Source: Sphingomonas lacusdianchii
Lineage (GTDB): Bacteria > Pseudomonadota > Alphaproteobacteria > Sphingomonadales > Sphingomonadaceae
Assembly (NCBI RefSeq): GCF_022664395.1
Contig: NZ_JAKRET010000008.1
Span: 150,440 to 214,439, forward strand
Length of the DNA stretch: 64,000 nucleotides
Direction of reading: 5' to 3'
Below the pieces are notes generated by a model. That model searched no databases and had not been told where the DNA came from. It saw nothing but the letters and a program-made list of their open reading frames with translations. The position numbers were made by a program, and so were the translations under genes. This document shows, piece after piece, positions 47,446 to 57,052 of this stretch. Each line of letters starts with the position of its first letter. Within the stretch, counting starts at the first letter, position 1.

Positions 47446-50244
47446 ATGTCGTCCTTCTCGACGCTGCCGGCACGCCGGTGGCGCGCCTCCGCGCTCGCCC
47501 TGTCCGGCGCTGTCACCACCCTTGCCGTGGCGGCGTTGCTGCCCGCCTCCGCCCGCGCGCAGGACGTGCCCGCCGCCGAACCGCAGACTGCCAGCGAATC
47601 GCTGACCGACGACATCGTCGTCAACGGTCGGCGCCAGCGGACCGCGCTGAACGAGGAACAGGCCGCGATCGCGACGATCGACATCGTCACCACGGGCGAC
47701 GTCGCCATCCATTCGCAGACCGGCATCGCCGACCTTGCCAAGATGCTGCCCGGCGTATCGGTCAGCCGCGACCAGGGCCGCAACCAGAGCGCGACCGGCG
47801 AAGCGCAGTTCGTGACGATCCGCGGCTTCGACACCGGCTACAACGCCTATACGCTGGACGGCCTGCGTCTGCCGCAGACCTCGGGCAACAACCGGGCCAT
47901 CTCGCTCAACCTGTTCTCGCCGTTCGCGATCGGCGCGATCGTGACCGACAAGACGCCGGGCGCGGCCAAGGATGCCGACAGCATCGCCGGCATCGTCGAC
48001 CTGCGTACCCCGACCGCGTTCGATTTCGCGCAGAGCTTCACCCGCGCCCGCGTGCTGGGCCAGGTCGCCGGTCTCGCGCTCGACCGCGAACAGGAAGCGT
48101 TCGGCGGCGCGATCGGCCTCGACGCCGCGCGCCGCTTCGGCAGCGACGGCCAGTTCGGCGTCTATCTCGCCGGCTATTACGAGGAACGCGGCAACGCCGC
48201 CGAATCGACCGCCGTCCAGAACGACTACAAGACCACCAATTTCGATGTCGGCACCCCGCGCGCCAATGCGAATGCGCTGTCGGCCGACGGCGTGCAGTGG
48301 AATTTCTACAACAACAAGATCAAGCGCTATGGCGCGACCGGATCATTCGACTTCCGCGGCGACGCGATCGAGTTGTTCGCGCGCGTCAACTATGCGACCT
48401 ATCTGAACACCAACACGATGAACCAGACGGGGCTTCGCAACGAAGTCACCAGCGGCCAGTCGAGCGGCAATCCGCTGCGCACCCTCGCCAATGGCAGCAC
48501 GACCCGCGCCTACAACGCGGCGGGCGTCTACACGCCGCAGGGCGTGAACCCGGCCAGCTATTTCCGCACCGAGGATATCGAACAGGAACTCTTCTCAGCC
48601 CAAGTGGGTGCGAAGGCGCATTGGAACGGTTTCACTGCCGCGCTGCAGGGCGCCTATGCCGATGGGCGCTTCGACCAGCCGACCCGGATCGAGGCGGCGT
48701 TCCGCGGCATCGCCTATAACGGTACCGCCACCAACACCGGTGCCGCGACCGAGGGCGTCGTCGTCGACCTGTCCGATCCGAAATCGCCGCGCCCGGTGCT
48801 GTCGGCGGGGGCCACCCGCTATGTGTCGTCGCTCGACCGCCCGACCCAGATCTATGTCCAGCGCGGCTATGACTATCTGAGCGAAACCAAGAAGACGCTG
48901 AAGGGCAGCATCGGCTGGAGCGGCGACAGTGTCCTGTCGTCGGTCGAAGTCGGCGGCCTGTACGAGGATGCGGACCGCAGCGGCCGCAGCCTCGCCCCCG
49001 ACAATACCCGCTATCGCTTCCTCACCCCGCTCCAGAGCGGCACGGTGCAGGGGCCGTCGATCAACCAGTATCTGGGCTATGTCCTTACCGACTTCCTCGA
49101 TTACTATCCGGCGCGCCCGATCAAGGTGCTCTCGCGCGCGCAGCTCGACGCGCAGGTTCGCGGCTATGTCGACCCGATGGTCATTGCGGCGAATACGTTG
49201 AATGCCGGGCTGCTGAGCGGCAACGAACAGCGCAAGGCGCTGTACGGCACCGCGACCGTGAAGTTCGGCAATCTGGAAGTGATGCCGGGCGTCCGCTACG
49301 AGGATAATGGCTTCAACGCGCGCTATTTCCTGAACGACGCGGACGGTACGCGCTTCGTCAACGCCGGTCGCGACTACGACCATCTCGACCCCAGCCTTCT
49401 CGCCGCGTGGAAGCCCAGCGACCGGATCACCGTGCGCGCCGCCGCCCGTTCGAGCTATGCCCGCCCGGCATTCGACCTGCTCGCCGGACCGACCCGCATC
49501 ACGCGCGATCCGGGCCGCAACAACGCGATCATCGCGATCAGCCAGCCCAATCCCGACCTGAAGCCGGTACAGGCATGGAGCTATGATGCGGGCGTCGACT
49601 TCCAGGCCGGCGTCGGCCGCTATTTCCAGTTCGCCGCCTATTACAAGGACCTGTCGAATTTCGTGGTGACCACCGCGACGCGGACGGCGGGCGAGACGAT
49701 CGACGGCATCGTCTATACCCGCCCGATCAACGGCGGCGGCGGCACGGCGAAGGGCGTCGAGGCATCGGGCCGTTTCACCGTCGGCGACATGGTCGACAGC
49801 AGCTTCCTCGGCAATTTCGGTGTGGGCGGGAACATCACCTATCAGCAGACCGAGGCGAGCTATGTCATCCCGCTGAACGGCGTGCGCACCACCCGCACCA
49901 GCGCGCTGCCGCAGGCACCGGACCTGATCTACAACGCCGACGTGTTCTATGCCGGCGGCGGGTTCCGAACGAACCTGTGGTACAATTATACCGGCCGCAT
50001 CCTCGCGGCGGTGCAGGACAGCCAGCCCGACATCTATGTCCAGCCGGTCGGCGAACTGAACTTCGGTGCGGCCTATGAGGTGACCGACAATCTTGAAATC
50101 GGCGTGTCGGCCCGCAACCTGCTCGACCAGTACACCTATTGGGCGACGGTGGGGAAGGGCGAGACGTACATCTCGAACGACCGTAACGGCGGTTATCTGA
50201 AGACCGGCCGCGTGTTCCAGTTCAGCCTGACGATGAAGATGTGA
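47446..50244 (+). CDS. TonB-dependent receptor
   Basis: 932 residues: signal peptide ending ARAQ, a TonB box-like DDIVVNGRRQ, plug domain with LAKMLPGVSVSRDQGRNQ, RGFDTGYNAYTLDGLRLP and IAGIVDLRTPTAFDF, then a 22-strand barrel ending in VFQFSLTMKM with a terminal aromatic-rich strand. It imports an unidentified large substrate across the outer membrane. The neighbouring DeoR regulator and histidine acid phosphatase suggest a phosphorylated sugar or phytate. Confidence 0.93.
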   Translation: MSSFSTLPARRWRASALALSGAVTTLAVAALLPASARAQDVPAAEPQTASESLTDDIVVNGRRQRTALNEEQAAIATIDIVTTGDVAIHSQTGIADLAKMLPGVSVSRDQGRNQSATGEAQFVTIRGFDTGYNAYTLDGLRLPQTSGNNRAISLNLFSPFAIGAIVTDKTPGAAKDADSIAGIVDLRTPTAFDFAQSFTRARVLGQVAGLALDREQEAFGGAIGLDAARRFGSDGQFGVYLAGYYEERGNAAESTAVQNDYKTTNFDVGTPRANANALSADGVQWNFYNNKIKRYGATGSFDFRGDAIELFARVNYATYLNTNTMNQTGLRNEVTSGQSSGNPLRTLANGSTTRAYNAAGVYTPQGVNPASYFRTEDIEQELFSAQVGAKAHWNGFTAALQGAYADGRFDQPTRIEAAFRGIAYNGTATNTGAATEGVVVDLSDPKSPRPVLSAGATRYVSSLDRPTQIYVQRGYDYLSETKKTLKGSIGWSGDSVLSSVEVGGLYEDADRSGRSLAPDNTRYRFLTPLQSGTVQGPSINQYLGYVLTDFLDYYPARPIKVLSRAQLDAQVRGYVDPMVIAANTLNAGLLSGNEQRKALYGTATVKFGNLEVMPGVRYEDNGFNARYFLNDADGTRFVNAGRDYDHLDPSLLAAWKPSDRITVRAAARSSYARPAFDLLAGPTRITRDPGRNNAIIAISQPNPDLKPVQAWSYDAGVDFQAGVGRYFQFAAYYKDLSNFVVTTATRTAGETIDGIVYTRPINGGGGTAKGVEASGRFTVGDMVDSSFLGNFGVGGNITYQQTEASYVIPLNGVRTTRTSALPQAPDLIYNADVFYAGGGFRTNLWYNYTGRILAAVQDSQPDIYVQPVGELNFGAAYEVTDNLEIGVSARNLLDQYTYWATVGKGETYISNDRNGGYLKTGRVFQFSLTMKM

Positions 50245-50292
50245 GGCGCGGGCGGGGGGCATCGTAGTGCGCCACCCCGCTTCTACCTCTTC

Positions 50293-50470
50293 GTCATCCC
50301 GGCGCAGGCCGGGATCTCCCCGTTGCGAGACCGCGCGCCTCGCCGCGAGAGGCCCCAGCCTTCGCCGGGGCGACGGGTATGACAACTACCGTACCCCCGG
50401 CGCAGGCGGGGGTCCAGGGCGGCAGGCGGTTTCGGTCGTGGCTCTGGACCCCCGCCTGCGCGGGGGTCCG
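50293..50470. repeat. Two adjacent family A palindromic repeats
   Basis: First element 50293-50374: GTCATCCCGGCGCAGGCCGG and CCCCAGCCTTCGCCGGGGCG. Second 50391-50470: GTACCCCCGGCGCAGGCGGG and GGACCCCCGCCTGCGCGGGG. Both are long hairpins between the TonB receptor and the phosphatase gene. Confidence 0.8.
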
Positions 50471-50496
50471 GACCTATCGAACCATTAGGACCAACC

Positions 50497-51660
50497 ATGC
50501 GTCTCGCTCTCCTACTGACCGCCGCCCTGCTGGCCCCGCAACCGGCCGCCGCCCGCGACACGCTCGACCGCGTCGTCGTGCTGATGCGCCACGGCGTCCG
50601 CGCGCCGATCGCCGGCGAGGCGCCCGCCGATACCAAGGTCGATGGCCAGTGGCCCGCATGGCCGGTCGCGCCCGAAGTCCTCACCCCGCACGGCGCGCAG
50701 GCGATCGCGCAACTCGCCCGTTACGACCGCCGCTGGTTGCCCAGCAAAGCCTGCCCGACCCCCGGCAGCGTCCGCATCTGGACCAACACCGCCGAACGCA
50801 CCATCGCCACCGGTCGCGCCTATGCCGATGCGCTCGCCCCCGGATGCGCCCTGCCGGTCGGGCATAACCCCGATGGCAGGGTCGATCCGCTGTTCGAACC
50901 GCTCCGCGCCGGCGCGACTGGCTTCGACGCGGACAAAGCGGTGGTGGCGATCACCGCCTATACCGGCGGCGTCGATGCACTGACCGCGCGCCATGCCGAT
51001 GCGATCCGTACCCTCGACCGCGTGCTCGGCTGTGGTTTGCCCGCCGGCTGCTCGACCCCCGGACCCGCGACGCTGAAACCCGGCCGCGACGGACGCGGCA
51101 TCGACTTTACCGGCCCGATCCGATCGACCTCGGGCACTGCACAGGTGATCCTGCTGCAATATGCCGAGGGGATGCCGATGCCGCAGGTCGGCTTCGGCCG
51201 CGCCGATGCCGCGACGATCCGCCGGATCGGCACGCTCCACGCCGCGCTATTCGACGTCTTCACCCGCTCGCCGTACATGGCCGCGCATCAGGCGGGGCCG
51301 CTCGGGCATCACATGCTGGCGACGCTGATGGCGGCAACGGCGCCGCGCCTCGAAATGCTGATAGGCCATGACACCAACGTCACTGCGCTCGGCGCGGCGC
51401 TCGGCGTCGATCTCGACGCGCCGGGCTTTGCGCGGAACGACGTCGCCCCCGGCGGTGCGATCATTCTCAAGCGCTGGCGGGGGCGCAAGGAGCCGTACGT
51501 GACCCTTTCCTACCGCGTACAGCCGCTGGACGCGATCCGATCGGACGCGGCGACGGTGGTCGAAACCCCGCTTGCCATTCCAGGCTGCGGTACGCGCTGC
51601 CCGCTCGACCGCTTCGACACGCTGCTGCGCGCAAGGCTCGCTCCCGTCGTGACGGAGTGA
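50497..51660 (+). CDS. Histidine acid phosphatase (phytase / glucose-1-phosphatase type), periplasmic
   Basis: 387 residues; signal peptide ends AAAR. RHGVRAP (31-37) is the catalytic phosphohistidine motif and GHDTN with His291-Asp292 the proton-donor motif, both intact. Several Cys residues (for example CGLPAGCSTP, PGCGTRCPL) suggest disulfides as in AppA and Agp. The substrate is probably a sugar phosphate or phytate. It follows the TonB receptor by 252 bases containing repeats. Confidence 0.92.
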   Translation: MRLALLLTAALLAPQPAAARDTLDRVVVLMRHGVRAPIAGEAPADTKVDGQWPAWPVAPEVLTPHGAQAIAQLARYDRRWLPSKACPTPGSVRIWTNTAERTIATGRAYADALAPGCALPVGHNPDGRVDPLFEPLRAGATGFDADKAVVAITAYTGGVDALTARHADAIRTLDRVLGCGLPAGCSTPGPATLKPGRDGRGIDFTGPIRSTSGTAQVILLQYAEGMPMPQVGFGRADAATIRRIGTLHAALFDVFTRSPYMAAHQAGPLGHHMLATLMAATAPRLEMLIGHDTNVTALGAALGVDLDAPGFARNDVAPGGAIILKRWRGRKEPYVTLSYRVQPLDAIRSDAATVVETPLAIPGCGTRCPLDRFDTLLRARLAPVVTE

Positions 51661-51673
51661 TACTCTGCGCGTC

Positions 51674-52207
51674 ATGCCCTGCTACGCCCTCGCCGATGCC
51701 GTCCCCGATCTTGCCTCCGACAGCTGGGTTGCGCCGTCCGCCGATGTGATCGGCGCGGTACGGCTGGGGGTGGGGGCCAGCATCTGGTTCGGCGCGGTGG
51801 TGCGGGCCGACAATGGCGCGATCGTCATCGGCGACCGCACCAACATACAGGACGGCGCGGTCCTCCACAGCGACCCCGGCGCACCGCTGACGCTGGGGCA
51901 GGACTGCACGATCGGCCATCGCGCGGTGCTGCACGGCTGCACGATCGGCGACCGCGTGCTGATCGGCATGGGTGCGACCGTCCTCAACCACGCGGTCATC
52001 GCCGACGATTGCGTGGTCGGCGCTGGTGCCTTGGTGACCGAGGGCAAGACGTTTCCCCCGGGAAGCCTCATCGTCGGTGCCCCGGCGCGGGCAGTGAAGA
52101 CGCTGACCGACGAGCAGCTTGCCGGGCTCAAACTGTCGGCGGCGGTCTATGTCGAGAAGGCGAAGCGCTATCGGGACGACTTGCAACCAGTGAACGATTC
52201 TTCGTGA
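51674..52207 (+). CDS. Gamma carbonic anhydrase-like protein (YrdA/PaaY type)
   Basis: 177 residues forming a left-handed beta helix with hexapeptide repeats. WFGAVVRADNGAIVIGDRTN, LHSDPG, TIGHRAVLHGC carry three histidines at the positions of the gamma-CA zinc ligands. Members hydrate CO2 or bind metals and CoA compounds. ATG 51674 lies 13 bases after the phosphatase stop. The stop overlaps the GTG start of the next gene. Confidence 0.9.
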   Translation: MPCYALADAVPDLASDSWVAPSADVIGAVRLGVGASIWFGAVVRADNGAIVIGDRTNIQDGAVLHSDPGAPLTLGQDCTIGHRAVLHGCTIGDRVLIGMGATVLNHAVIADDCVVGAGALVTEGKTFPPGSLIVGAPARAVKTLTDEQLAGLKLSAAVYVEKAKRYRDDLQPVNDSS

Positions 52208-52650
52208 CCCATCTTCGGCTTGCACCGCTGGCATGGGGGATCGTCGGGGGCATGTCGGCGCTGACGTCGGTAGCAGCCTCGGCCCAGCCGCGCGCGGCAA
52301 CGCATATCCCCGCCTCACCGCCACCCGTCATCGACCCGCTTCCCGGTCCGTTCATCGTCGGTTTCGATTTCGACGGAACGCTCAACGAAACTGCCGAGGG
52401 CATCATCGCCAATGCCGCCCGATCGTGGATGGTCGACGGGTTGGACAGCTATTCGATCTGCTATCAACCCGGCGCGGACGAACGTACGCAACGAAGCGGG
52501 TTCACCGCTCTTCAGAGCGTAGCCCGACGACTGAAGGTCCATGGGGCCAAGGCGGTTGTTACAGTGTCCGGTGGCCAATGCCCTGCCGATTGGTCCGCCA
52601 AAAGTGCGCCACTGCCCTACGTCTATATCATGGGTGCGGTCCGGCTGTGA
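52204..52650 (+). CDS. Small secreted OmpA-like protein
   Basis: 148 residues starting at GTG 52204, overlapping the previous stop (GTGA). Signal peptide to about residue 33 (SAQ). The mature part begins after a Pro-rich linker: FIVGFDFDGTLNETAEGIIA resembles the first strand and helix of the OmpA C-terminal domain (FFDFDxxxLxxxA). The usual peptidoglycan-binding NxxLSxxR stretch is missing, so it may not bind cell wall. ATG 52252 is an alternative start but loses the hydrophobic core. Confidence 0.6.
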   Translation: MTHLRLAPLAWGIVGGMSALTSVAASAQPRAATHIPASPPPVIDPLPGPFIVGFDFDGTLNETAEGIIANAARSWMVDGLDSYSICYQPGADERTQRSGFTALQSVARRLKVHGAKAVVTVSGGQCPADWSAKSAPLPYVYIMGAVRL

Positions 52651-52659
52651 GCGGCGCGG

Positions 52660-54153
52660 CTACAGCGTAACCCCCGATTTCCAGATCCCGATCGCGCGTT
52701 CCTCGTTCACCTCGTTGCGCGCCGGCTCGCCGGACGCCACCGCGACGATCTTCGCAAGCAGGGCATCCGCCGCCGCGTCCTGCCCGTCGTCCAGCACCCT
52801 ACTCGCATCGAAATCGATCCAGCCCGCCTTGCGCGTCGCGAGGTCGCGATTGGTCGCGATCTTCATCGTCGGCACCGGCGACCCGAGCGGCGTGCCGCGT
52901 CCGGTCGAGAACAGGGTGATCGTCGCGCCCGCCGCCGCCAGCGCGGTCGTCGACACCGCATCGTTGCCAGGCCCGTCGACCACCGACAGCCCGGGCGTAC
53001 GCACCGGCTCGCCATAGTCCAGCACGTCGCTGACCGGGGCGAGGCCGCCCTTCTGCACCGCGCCCAGCGACTTTTCCTCCAGCGTGGTGATCCCGCCCGC
53101 GATATTGCCGGGGCTGGGATTCTCCGACACCGGCTCGCCATGGTCGAGGAAATAGCGTTTGAAGCGGTTGGTCACCTCGACCAGCCGGTCGAACACGGCT
53201 TCGTCGGCACAGCGCGCCATCAGCATCCGTTCCGCGCCGAAGATTTCCGGGATTTCGGTCATAAGCACCGTGCCGCCTGCTGCTGCGACGCGGTCGGTCA
53301 TCCGCCCGATCAGCGGATTGGCGGTCAGCCCCGACATCGAATCCGATCCCCCGCACTTCACGCCCAGGCGCAGCGCCGACAGCGGCACCGCCTGACGCTT
53401 CGCCGCCGCCGCTTCGGCCAGTTCGTCGACCGCCGCCATCGCCTCGGCAAATTCGTCGGCGCTGGCTTGTGCCCGCACCGTCCGCACCCGCGCCAGTACA
53501 TCGGCCGGCAATCGCGCCAGCATCGCATCCAACTGGTTCGATTCGCATCCCAGGCCGAGCAGCAGCACGCCCCCCGCATTGGGATTGCACGCCAGCGCCG
53601 CCAGGATCGCGCTCGTCCGGTTGAGATCGTCCCCAAGTTGCGAACAGCCGAACGGATGGTTGAACGCATGGACGCCGTCGATCCGCCCGGCATGGCGCGG
53701 CCCCGCCTGTATCGCGATCCGCTCGCCCAGCCGCCCGACGCAGCCGACCGTCGGCAACACCCAGATTTCGTTGCGCGTCCCCACGCTGCCATCGGTGCGG
53801 ACATAGCCGGCAAAGCCCGGCTCGCTGCGTGCCGCCGGGGCGGGCGGCAGGGCGGGGGCGTAGCGATACGCGTCCTCGCCGGCCAATGCCGTCGCGACAT
53901 TGTGGACATGGACATGCTCGCCCGCCGCGATGGTGGCGCGCGCAATGCCGATCGGGCTGCGATAGCGTCGCACCGGCGCACCCGCCGCGACGGCACGCAC
54001 TGCGATCTTGTGCCCGACCGGAATGTCGCCAAGCGCCACCACCTGCTCGTCATCGACCGCCACCACGCCCCCCGCCGCAACGGGATCGAGCAACAGGGCG
54101 ACGTCGTCGTCGCGATCGACGCGCACGGCGCGGGCGGGGGAAACATCGAGCAT
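52660..54153 (-). CDS. uxaA: Altronate dehydratase
   Basis: 497 residues from ATG 54153. N-terminal SAF domain (about 15-90: VGHKIAVRAVAAG) then the UxaA catalytic part with GYVRTDGSVGTRNEIWVLPT, HPFGCSQLGDD, LGVKCGGSDSMSGLTANPLIG and VSENPSPGNIAGGITTLEEKS; metal-binding cysteines are present. Dehydrates D-altronate to 2-keto-3-deoxygluconate in galacturonate breakdown. Some family members act on galactarate or other sugar acids. Divergent from uxaC. Confidence 0.93.
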   Translation of the reverse strand: MLDVSPARAVRVDRDDDVALLLDPVAAGGVVAVDDEQVVALGDIPVGHKIAVRAVAAGAPVRRYRSPIGIARATIAAGEHVHVHNVATALAGEDAYRYAPALPPAPAARSEPGFAGYVRTDGSVGTRNEIWVLPTVGCVGRLGERIAIQAGPRHAGRIDGVHAFNHPFGCSQLGDDLNRTSAILAALACNPNAGGVLLLGLGCESNQLDAMLARLPADVLARVRTVRAQASADEFAEAMAAVDELAEAAAAKRQAVPLSALRLGVKCGGSDSMSGLTANPLIGRMTDRVAAAGGTVLMTEIPEIFGAERMLMARCADEAVFDRLVEVTNRFKRYFLDHGEPVSENPSPGNIAGGITTLEEKSLGAVQKGGLAPVSDVLDYGEPVRTPGLSVVDGPGNDAVSTTALAAAGATITLFSTGRGTPLGSPVPTMKIATNRDLATRKAGWIDFDASRVLDDGQDAAADALLAKIVAVASGEPARNEVNEERAIGIWKSGVTL

Positions 54154-54218
54154 GGGCACGGAAATAGGGCATTGCCACCGCTGGCACAATCCACCAAGGG
54201 GCAGGAAAGGAGATGCCG
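54154..54218. promoter_or_regulatory. Divergent uxaA / uxaC control region
   Basis: Only 65 bases. TGCCA-CCGC-TGGCA (54173-54186) is a 5-base inverted repeat flanked by ATT and CAAT and could be an operator shared by both directions. No regulator gene is adjacent. Confidence 0.35.
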
Positions 54219-55628
54219 ATGCCCGCCTTGCTGCTGAACCCCGATCGCCTGTTCCCGGCCGATCCGACGACGCGCGGGATCGCGCGCGAACTCTATGCCG
54301 CCGTTTGTGACCTGCCGATCGTCAGCCCGCACGGCCATACCGACCCGTCGTGGTTCGCGACCAACCGCCCCTGGACCAACGCGACCGAGTTGCTGCTGTC
54401 GCCCGACCACTATATCTTCCGCATGCTGTACAGCCAGGGCATCGCGCTCGACGATCTTGCCGTGCCGCGTCGCGACGGGACGATCGTCGCCGATCCGCGC
54501 AAGGCGTGGGGGGTGTTCGCCGCCAACCAGCATCTGTTCCGCGGCACGCCGTCGCGGCTGTGGCTCGATCATGTGTTCGGCGCGGTGTTCGGGTTCGACG
54601 AAGCGCTGACCGCCGCCAACGCCGACACCTATTACGACCGGATCGGCGAACTGCTCGCGACCGACGCCTATCGCCCGCGCGCGCTGTTCGAACGTTTCGG
54701 TATCGAACTGATCGCCACGACCGAAGGTGCCGACGATCCGCTCGACCATCACCGCGCGATCCGCGCCAGCGGCTGGAGCGGGCGCGTCGTCACCGCCTAT
54801 CGCCCCGACGCGGTGATCGACTGCGAACACGAAGCCTTCCGCCCGGCCCTCGACAAATTCGCCGAACTGACCGGCGAGGACGTGGCAAGCTGGACCGGCT
54901 ATCTGAACGCGCACCGTAAACGCCGGCAGGACTTCATCGCCGCTGGCGCGACGTCGAGCGATCACGGCCACCCGACCGCCCGCACCGCCAACCTCTCGGC
55001 GTCGGAATCCGAAGCGCTGTTCGCCAAGGTCATCGCCGGCACCGCCGACGCCACCGACGCCGAGCTGTTCCGCGCGCAGATGCTGACCGAAATGGCGCGC
55101 ATGTCGATCGACGACGGGCTGGTGATGCAGATCCACCCCGGATCGTTCCGCAACCATAATCGCGGCCTGTTCGAAGCGTTCGGCCGCGACAAGGGCGCCG
55201 ACATCCCGACCCGCACCGATTATGTCGCTGCACTGAAACCAATGCTCGACGTGGTCGGCACCTCGACCGAACTGACGATCATCCTCTTCACGCTCGACGA
55301 ATCGACCTATGCCCGCGAACTGGCGCCGCTGGCGGGCCATTATCCGTGCCTGAAGCTCGGCCCCGCATGGTGGTTCCACGATTCGCCGGAGGGGATGCGC
55401 CGCTTCCGCGAGATGACGACCGAGACGGCGGGCTTCTACAACACCGTCGGCTTCAACGACGACACCCGCGCCTTCCTGTCGATCCCGGCTCGCCACGATG
55501 TCGCCCGCCGCGTCGACTGCGCCTTCCTCGCCCGGCTGGTCGCCGAACACCGGCTGGACGAAGCCGAGGCGCACGACGTCGCGCACGACCTGACCTATGG
55601 CCTCGTCAAGAAGGCGTACAAGCTGTGA
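54219..55628 (+). CDS. uxaC: Glucuronate isomerase
   Basis: 469 residues. Isomerises glucuronate to fructuronate and galacturonate to tagaturonate. PIVSPHGHTDPSWFA with metal-ligand histidines, TTEGADDPLDHH, MQIHPGSFRNHN and LKLGPAWWFHDSPEGMRRFR are typical. ATG 54219 is preferred to 54213 because AAAGGAG (54206-54212) is then six bases away. The stop overlaps uxuB (GTGA). Confidence 0.95.
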   Translation: MPALLLNPDRLFPADPTTRGIARELYAAVCDLPIVSPHGHTDPSWFATNRPWTNATELLLSPDHYIFRMLYSQGIALDDLAVPRRDGTIVADPRKAWGVFAANQHLFRGTPSRLWLDHVFGAVFGFDEALTAANADTYYDRIGELLATDAYRPRALFERFGIELIATTEGADDPLDHHRAIRASGWSGRVVTAYRPDAVIDCEHEAFRPALDKFAELTGEDVASWTGYLNAHRKRRQDFIAAGATSSDHGHPTARTANLSASESEALFAKVIAGTADATDAELFRAQMLTEMARMSIDDGLVMQIHPGSFRNHNRGLFEAFGRDKGADIPTRTDYVAALKPMLDVVGTSTELTIILFTLDESTYARELAPLAGHYPCLKLGPAWWFHDSPEGMRRFREMTTETAGFYNTVGFNDDTRAFLSIPARHDVARRVDCAFLARLVAEHRLDEAEAHDVAHDLTYGLVKKAYKL

Positions 55629-57040
55629 TCCTCTCCAACGCCACCCTTGCCGACCTGCCCGCCACGGTCGCGCGCGCCGATTACGACCGCACGACGCTGA
55701 CCCCCGGCATCGTCCATATCGGCCCCGGCGCGTTCCATCGCGCGCATCAGGCGGCCTATGTCGACAGCATTTTGCGCCACGACCCACGTTGGGCGATCAG
55801 CGCGGTCGCGCTCAATTCGACCGGGGTCGCCGATGCGCTGCGGCCGCAGGACGGGCTCTATACGCTGGCGCTGCTCGACCGCGCGACCAGCTACCGCGTG
55901 ATCGGATCCATCACCGAATTGCTGACCGCGCAGCGCCGCGACGCGATCCTGTCGCGCATCGCCGCGCCGGCCACCCGGCTGGTCACCACCACCGTTACGG
56001 AGAAGGGCTATCACCTCGACGGCAGCGGCGCGCTCGACATGGAGCATCCGGCGATCGTCCGCGAACTGACCGGGGCCGAACCGTCGACGCTGTCGGGCTG
56101 GCTGGTCGCCGGCCTCGCCGCGCGCCGGGCGGCCGGGGGCGGCGCGATCACGCTGCTGTCGTGCGACAATCTGGCGGATAATGGCCACCGCTTCCGCCGC
56201 TCGGTCCGCGACCTTGCCGCCGCGCGCGATCCCGACCTTGCGGCTTGGATCGACGATAACGTCCGCTTCCCATCGACCATGGTCGATTCGATCACGCCTG
56301 CGACCGACGATGCGCTCAGGGCATCGGTTCGCGCTGCCACCGGCCTCGACGACGCGTGGCCGATCCAGCGCGAAGGCTTCGCGCAATGGGTGATCGAGGA
56401 TGACTTTGCCGGCGAGCGCCCGCCGCTCGATTTGGCCGGGGTCCAGTTCACCCGCGACGTCCGCGGTTTCGAAAACGCGAAACTACGTTTGCTCAACGGC
56501 GCCCATTCGACGCTCGCCTATGTCGGGTTGCTGATGGGCCTCGCCACCGTTCGCGACGCGATGGCATGCCAGCCGCTCGCCGACTTTGCCGAGCGGCTGA
56601 TGCGGCAGGATATCGCACCGTCGATCCGGCCGCCCGCCGAAATGGACCTGTCGGCCTATATCGACGCGGTACTGGCGCGCTTCGCCAATCCGGCGATCGC
56701 GCACCAGTTGGCGCAGATCGCGTGGGACGGTTCGCAAAAGCTGCCCTATCGCCTGTGCGACACCATCCGCGACGCGCGCGCGGCGGGACGTCCGGTCGAC
56801 CGGCTGGCGGTGCCGATTGCCGCATGGTTCCGCTTCCTCGAACTGCGCAAGATGAGCGGCGAAAAGCTGATCGACCCGCGCGCCGAGGCATTGCTGGCGC
56901 GTGCCGGGCAGCCGGCGGCGTTGCTGGCGATGCGCGACGTGTTCGGCGATCTCGGCGAGGATGCGGTGTTCGTCGCGGCAGTCGAGCGGGCCTATGCCGC
57001 GCTGGCGCCGGGTGAGGATCTGGCGGCGGCCTTGGTCTGA
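55625..57040 (+). CDS. uxuB: Mannitol dehydrogenase family: fructuronate reductase
   Basis: 471 residues starting at GTG 55625, overlapping the uxaC stop. GIVHIGPGAFHRAHQAAYVD is the NAD-binding signature and KLRLLNGAHS holds the catalytic Lys286, Asn291 and His294 of this polyol dehydrogenase family. In this context it most likely reduces fructuronate to mannonate. UxaB (altronate oxidoreductase) has a different N-terminal sequence; a mannitol dehydrogenase is the alternative. Confidence 0.85.
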   Translation: MILSNATLADLPATVARADYDRTTLTPGIVHIGPGAFHRAHQAAYVDSILRHDPRWAISAVALNSTGVADALRPQDGLYTLALLDRATSYRVIGSITELLTAQRRDAILSRIAAPATRLVTTTVTEKGYHLDGSGALDMEHPAIVRELTGAEPSTLSGWLVAGLAARRAAGGGAITLLSCDNLADNGHRFRRSVRDLAAARDPDLAAWIDDNVRFPSTMVDSITPATDDALRASVRAATGLDDAWPIQREGFAQWVIEDDFAGERPPLDLAGVQFTRDVRGFENAKLRLLNGAHSTLAYVGLLMGLATVRDAMACQPLADFAERLMRQDIAPSIRPPAEMDLSAYIDAVLARFANPAIAHQLAQIAWDGSQKLPYRLCDTIRDARAAGRPVDRLAVPIAAWFRFLELRKMSGEKLIDPRAEALLARAGQPAALLAMRDVFGDLGEDAVFVAAVERAYAALAPGEDLAAALV

Positions 57041-57052
57041 TCGGTGGGTTGG

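Noticed and set aside
50293..50470. CRISPR-like array
   Set aside because: The repeats are inverted arms of hairpins, not direct repeats with regular unique spacers, and no cas gene is present.
52360..52380. FDFDGTL read as a HAD phosphatase active site
   Set aside because: The following residues and the signal peptide fit an OmpA-like strand-helix better, and HAD motifs II-IV are absent in a 148-residue protein.
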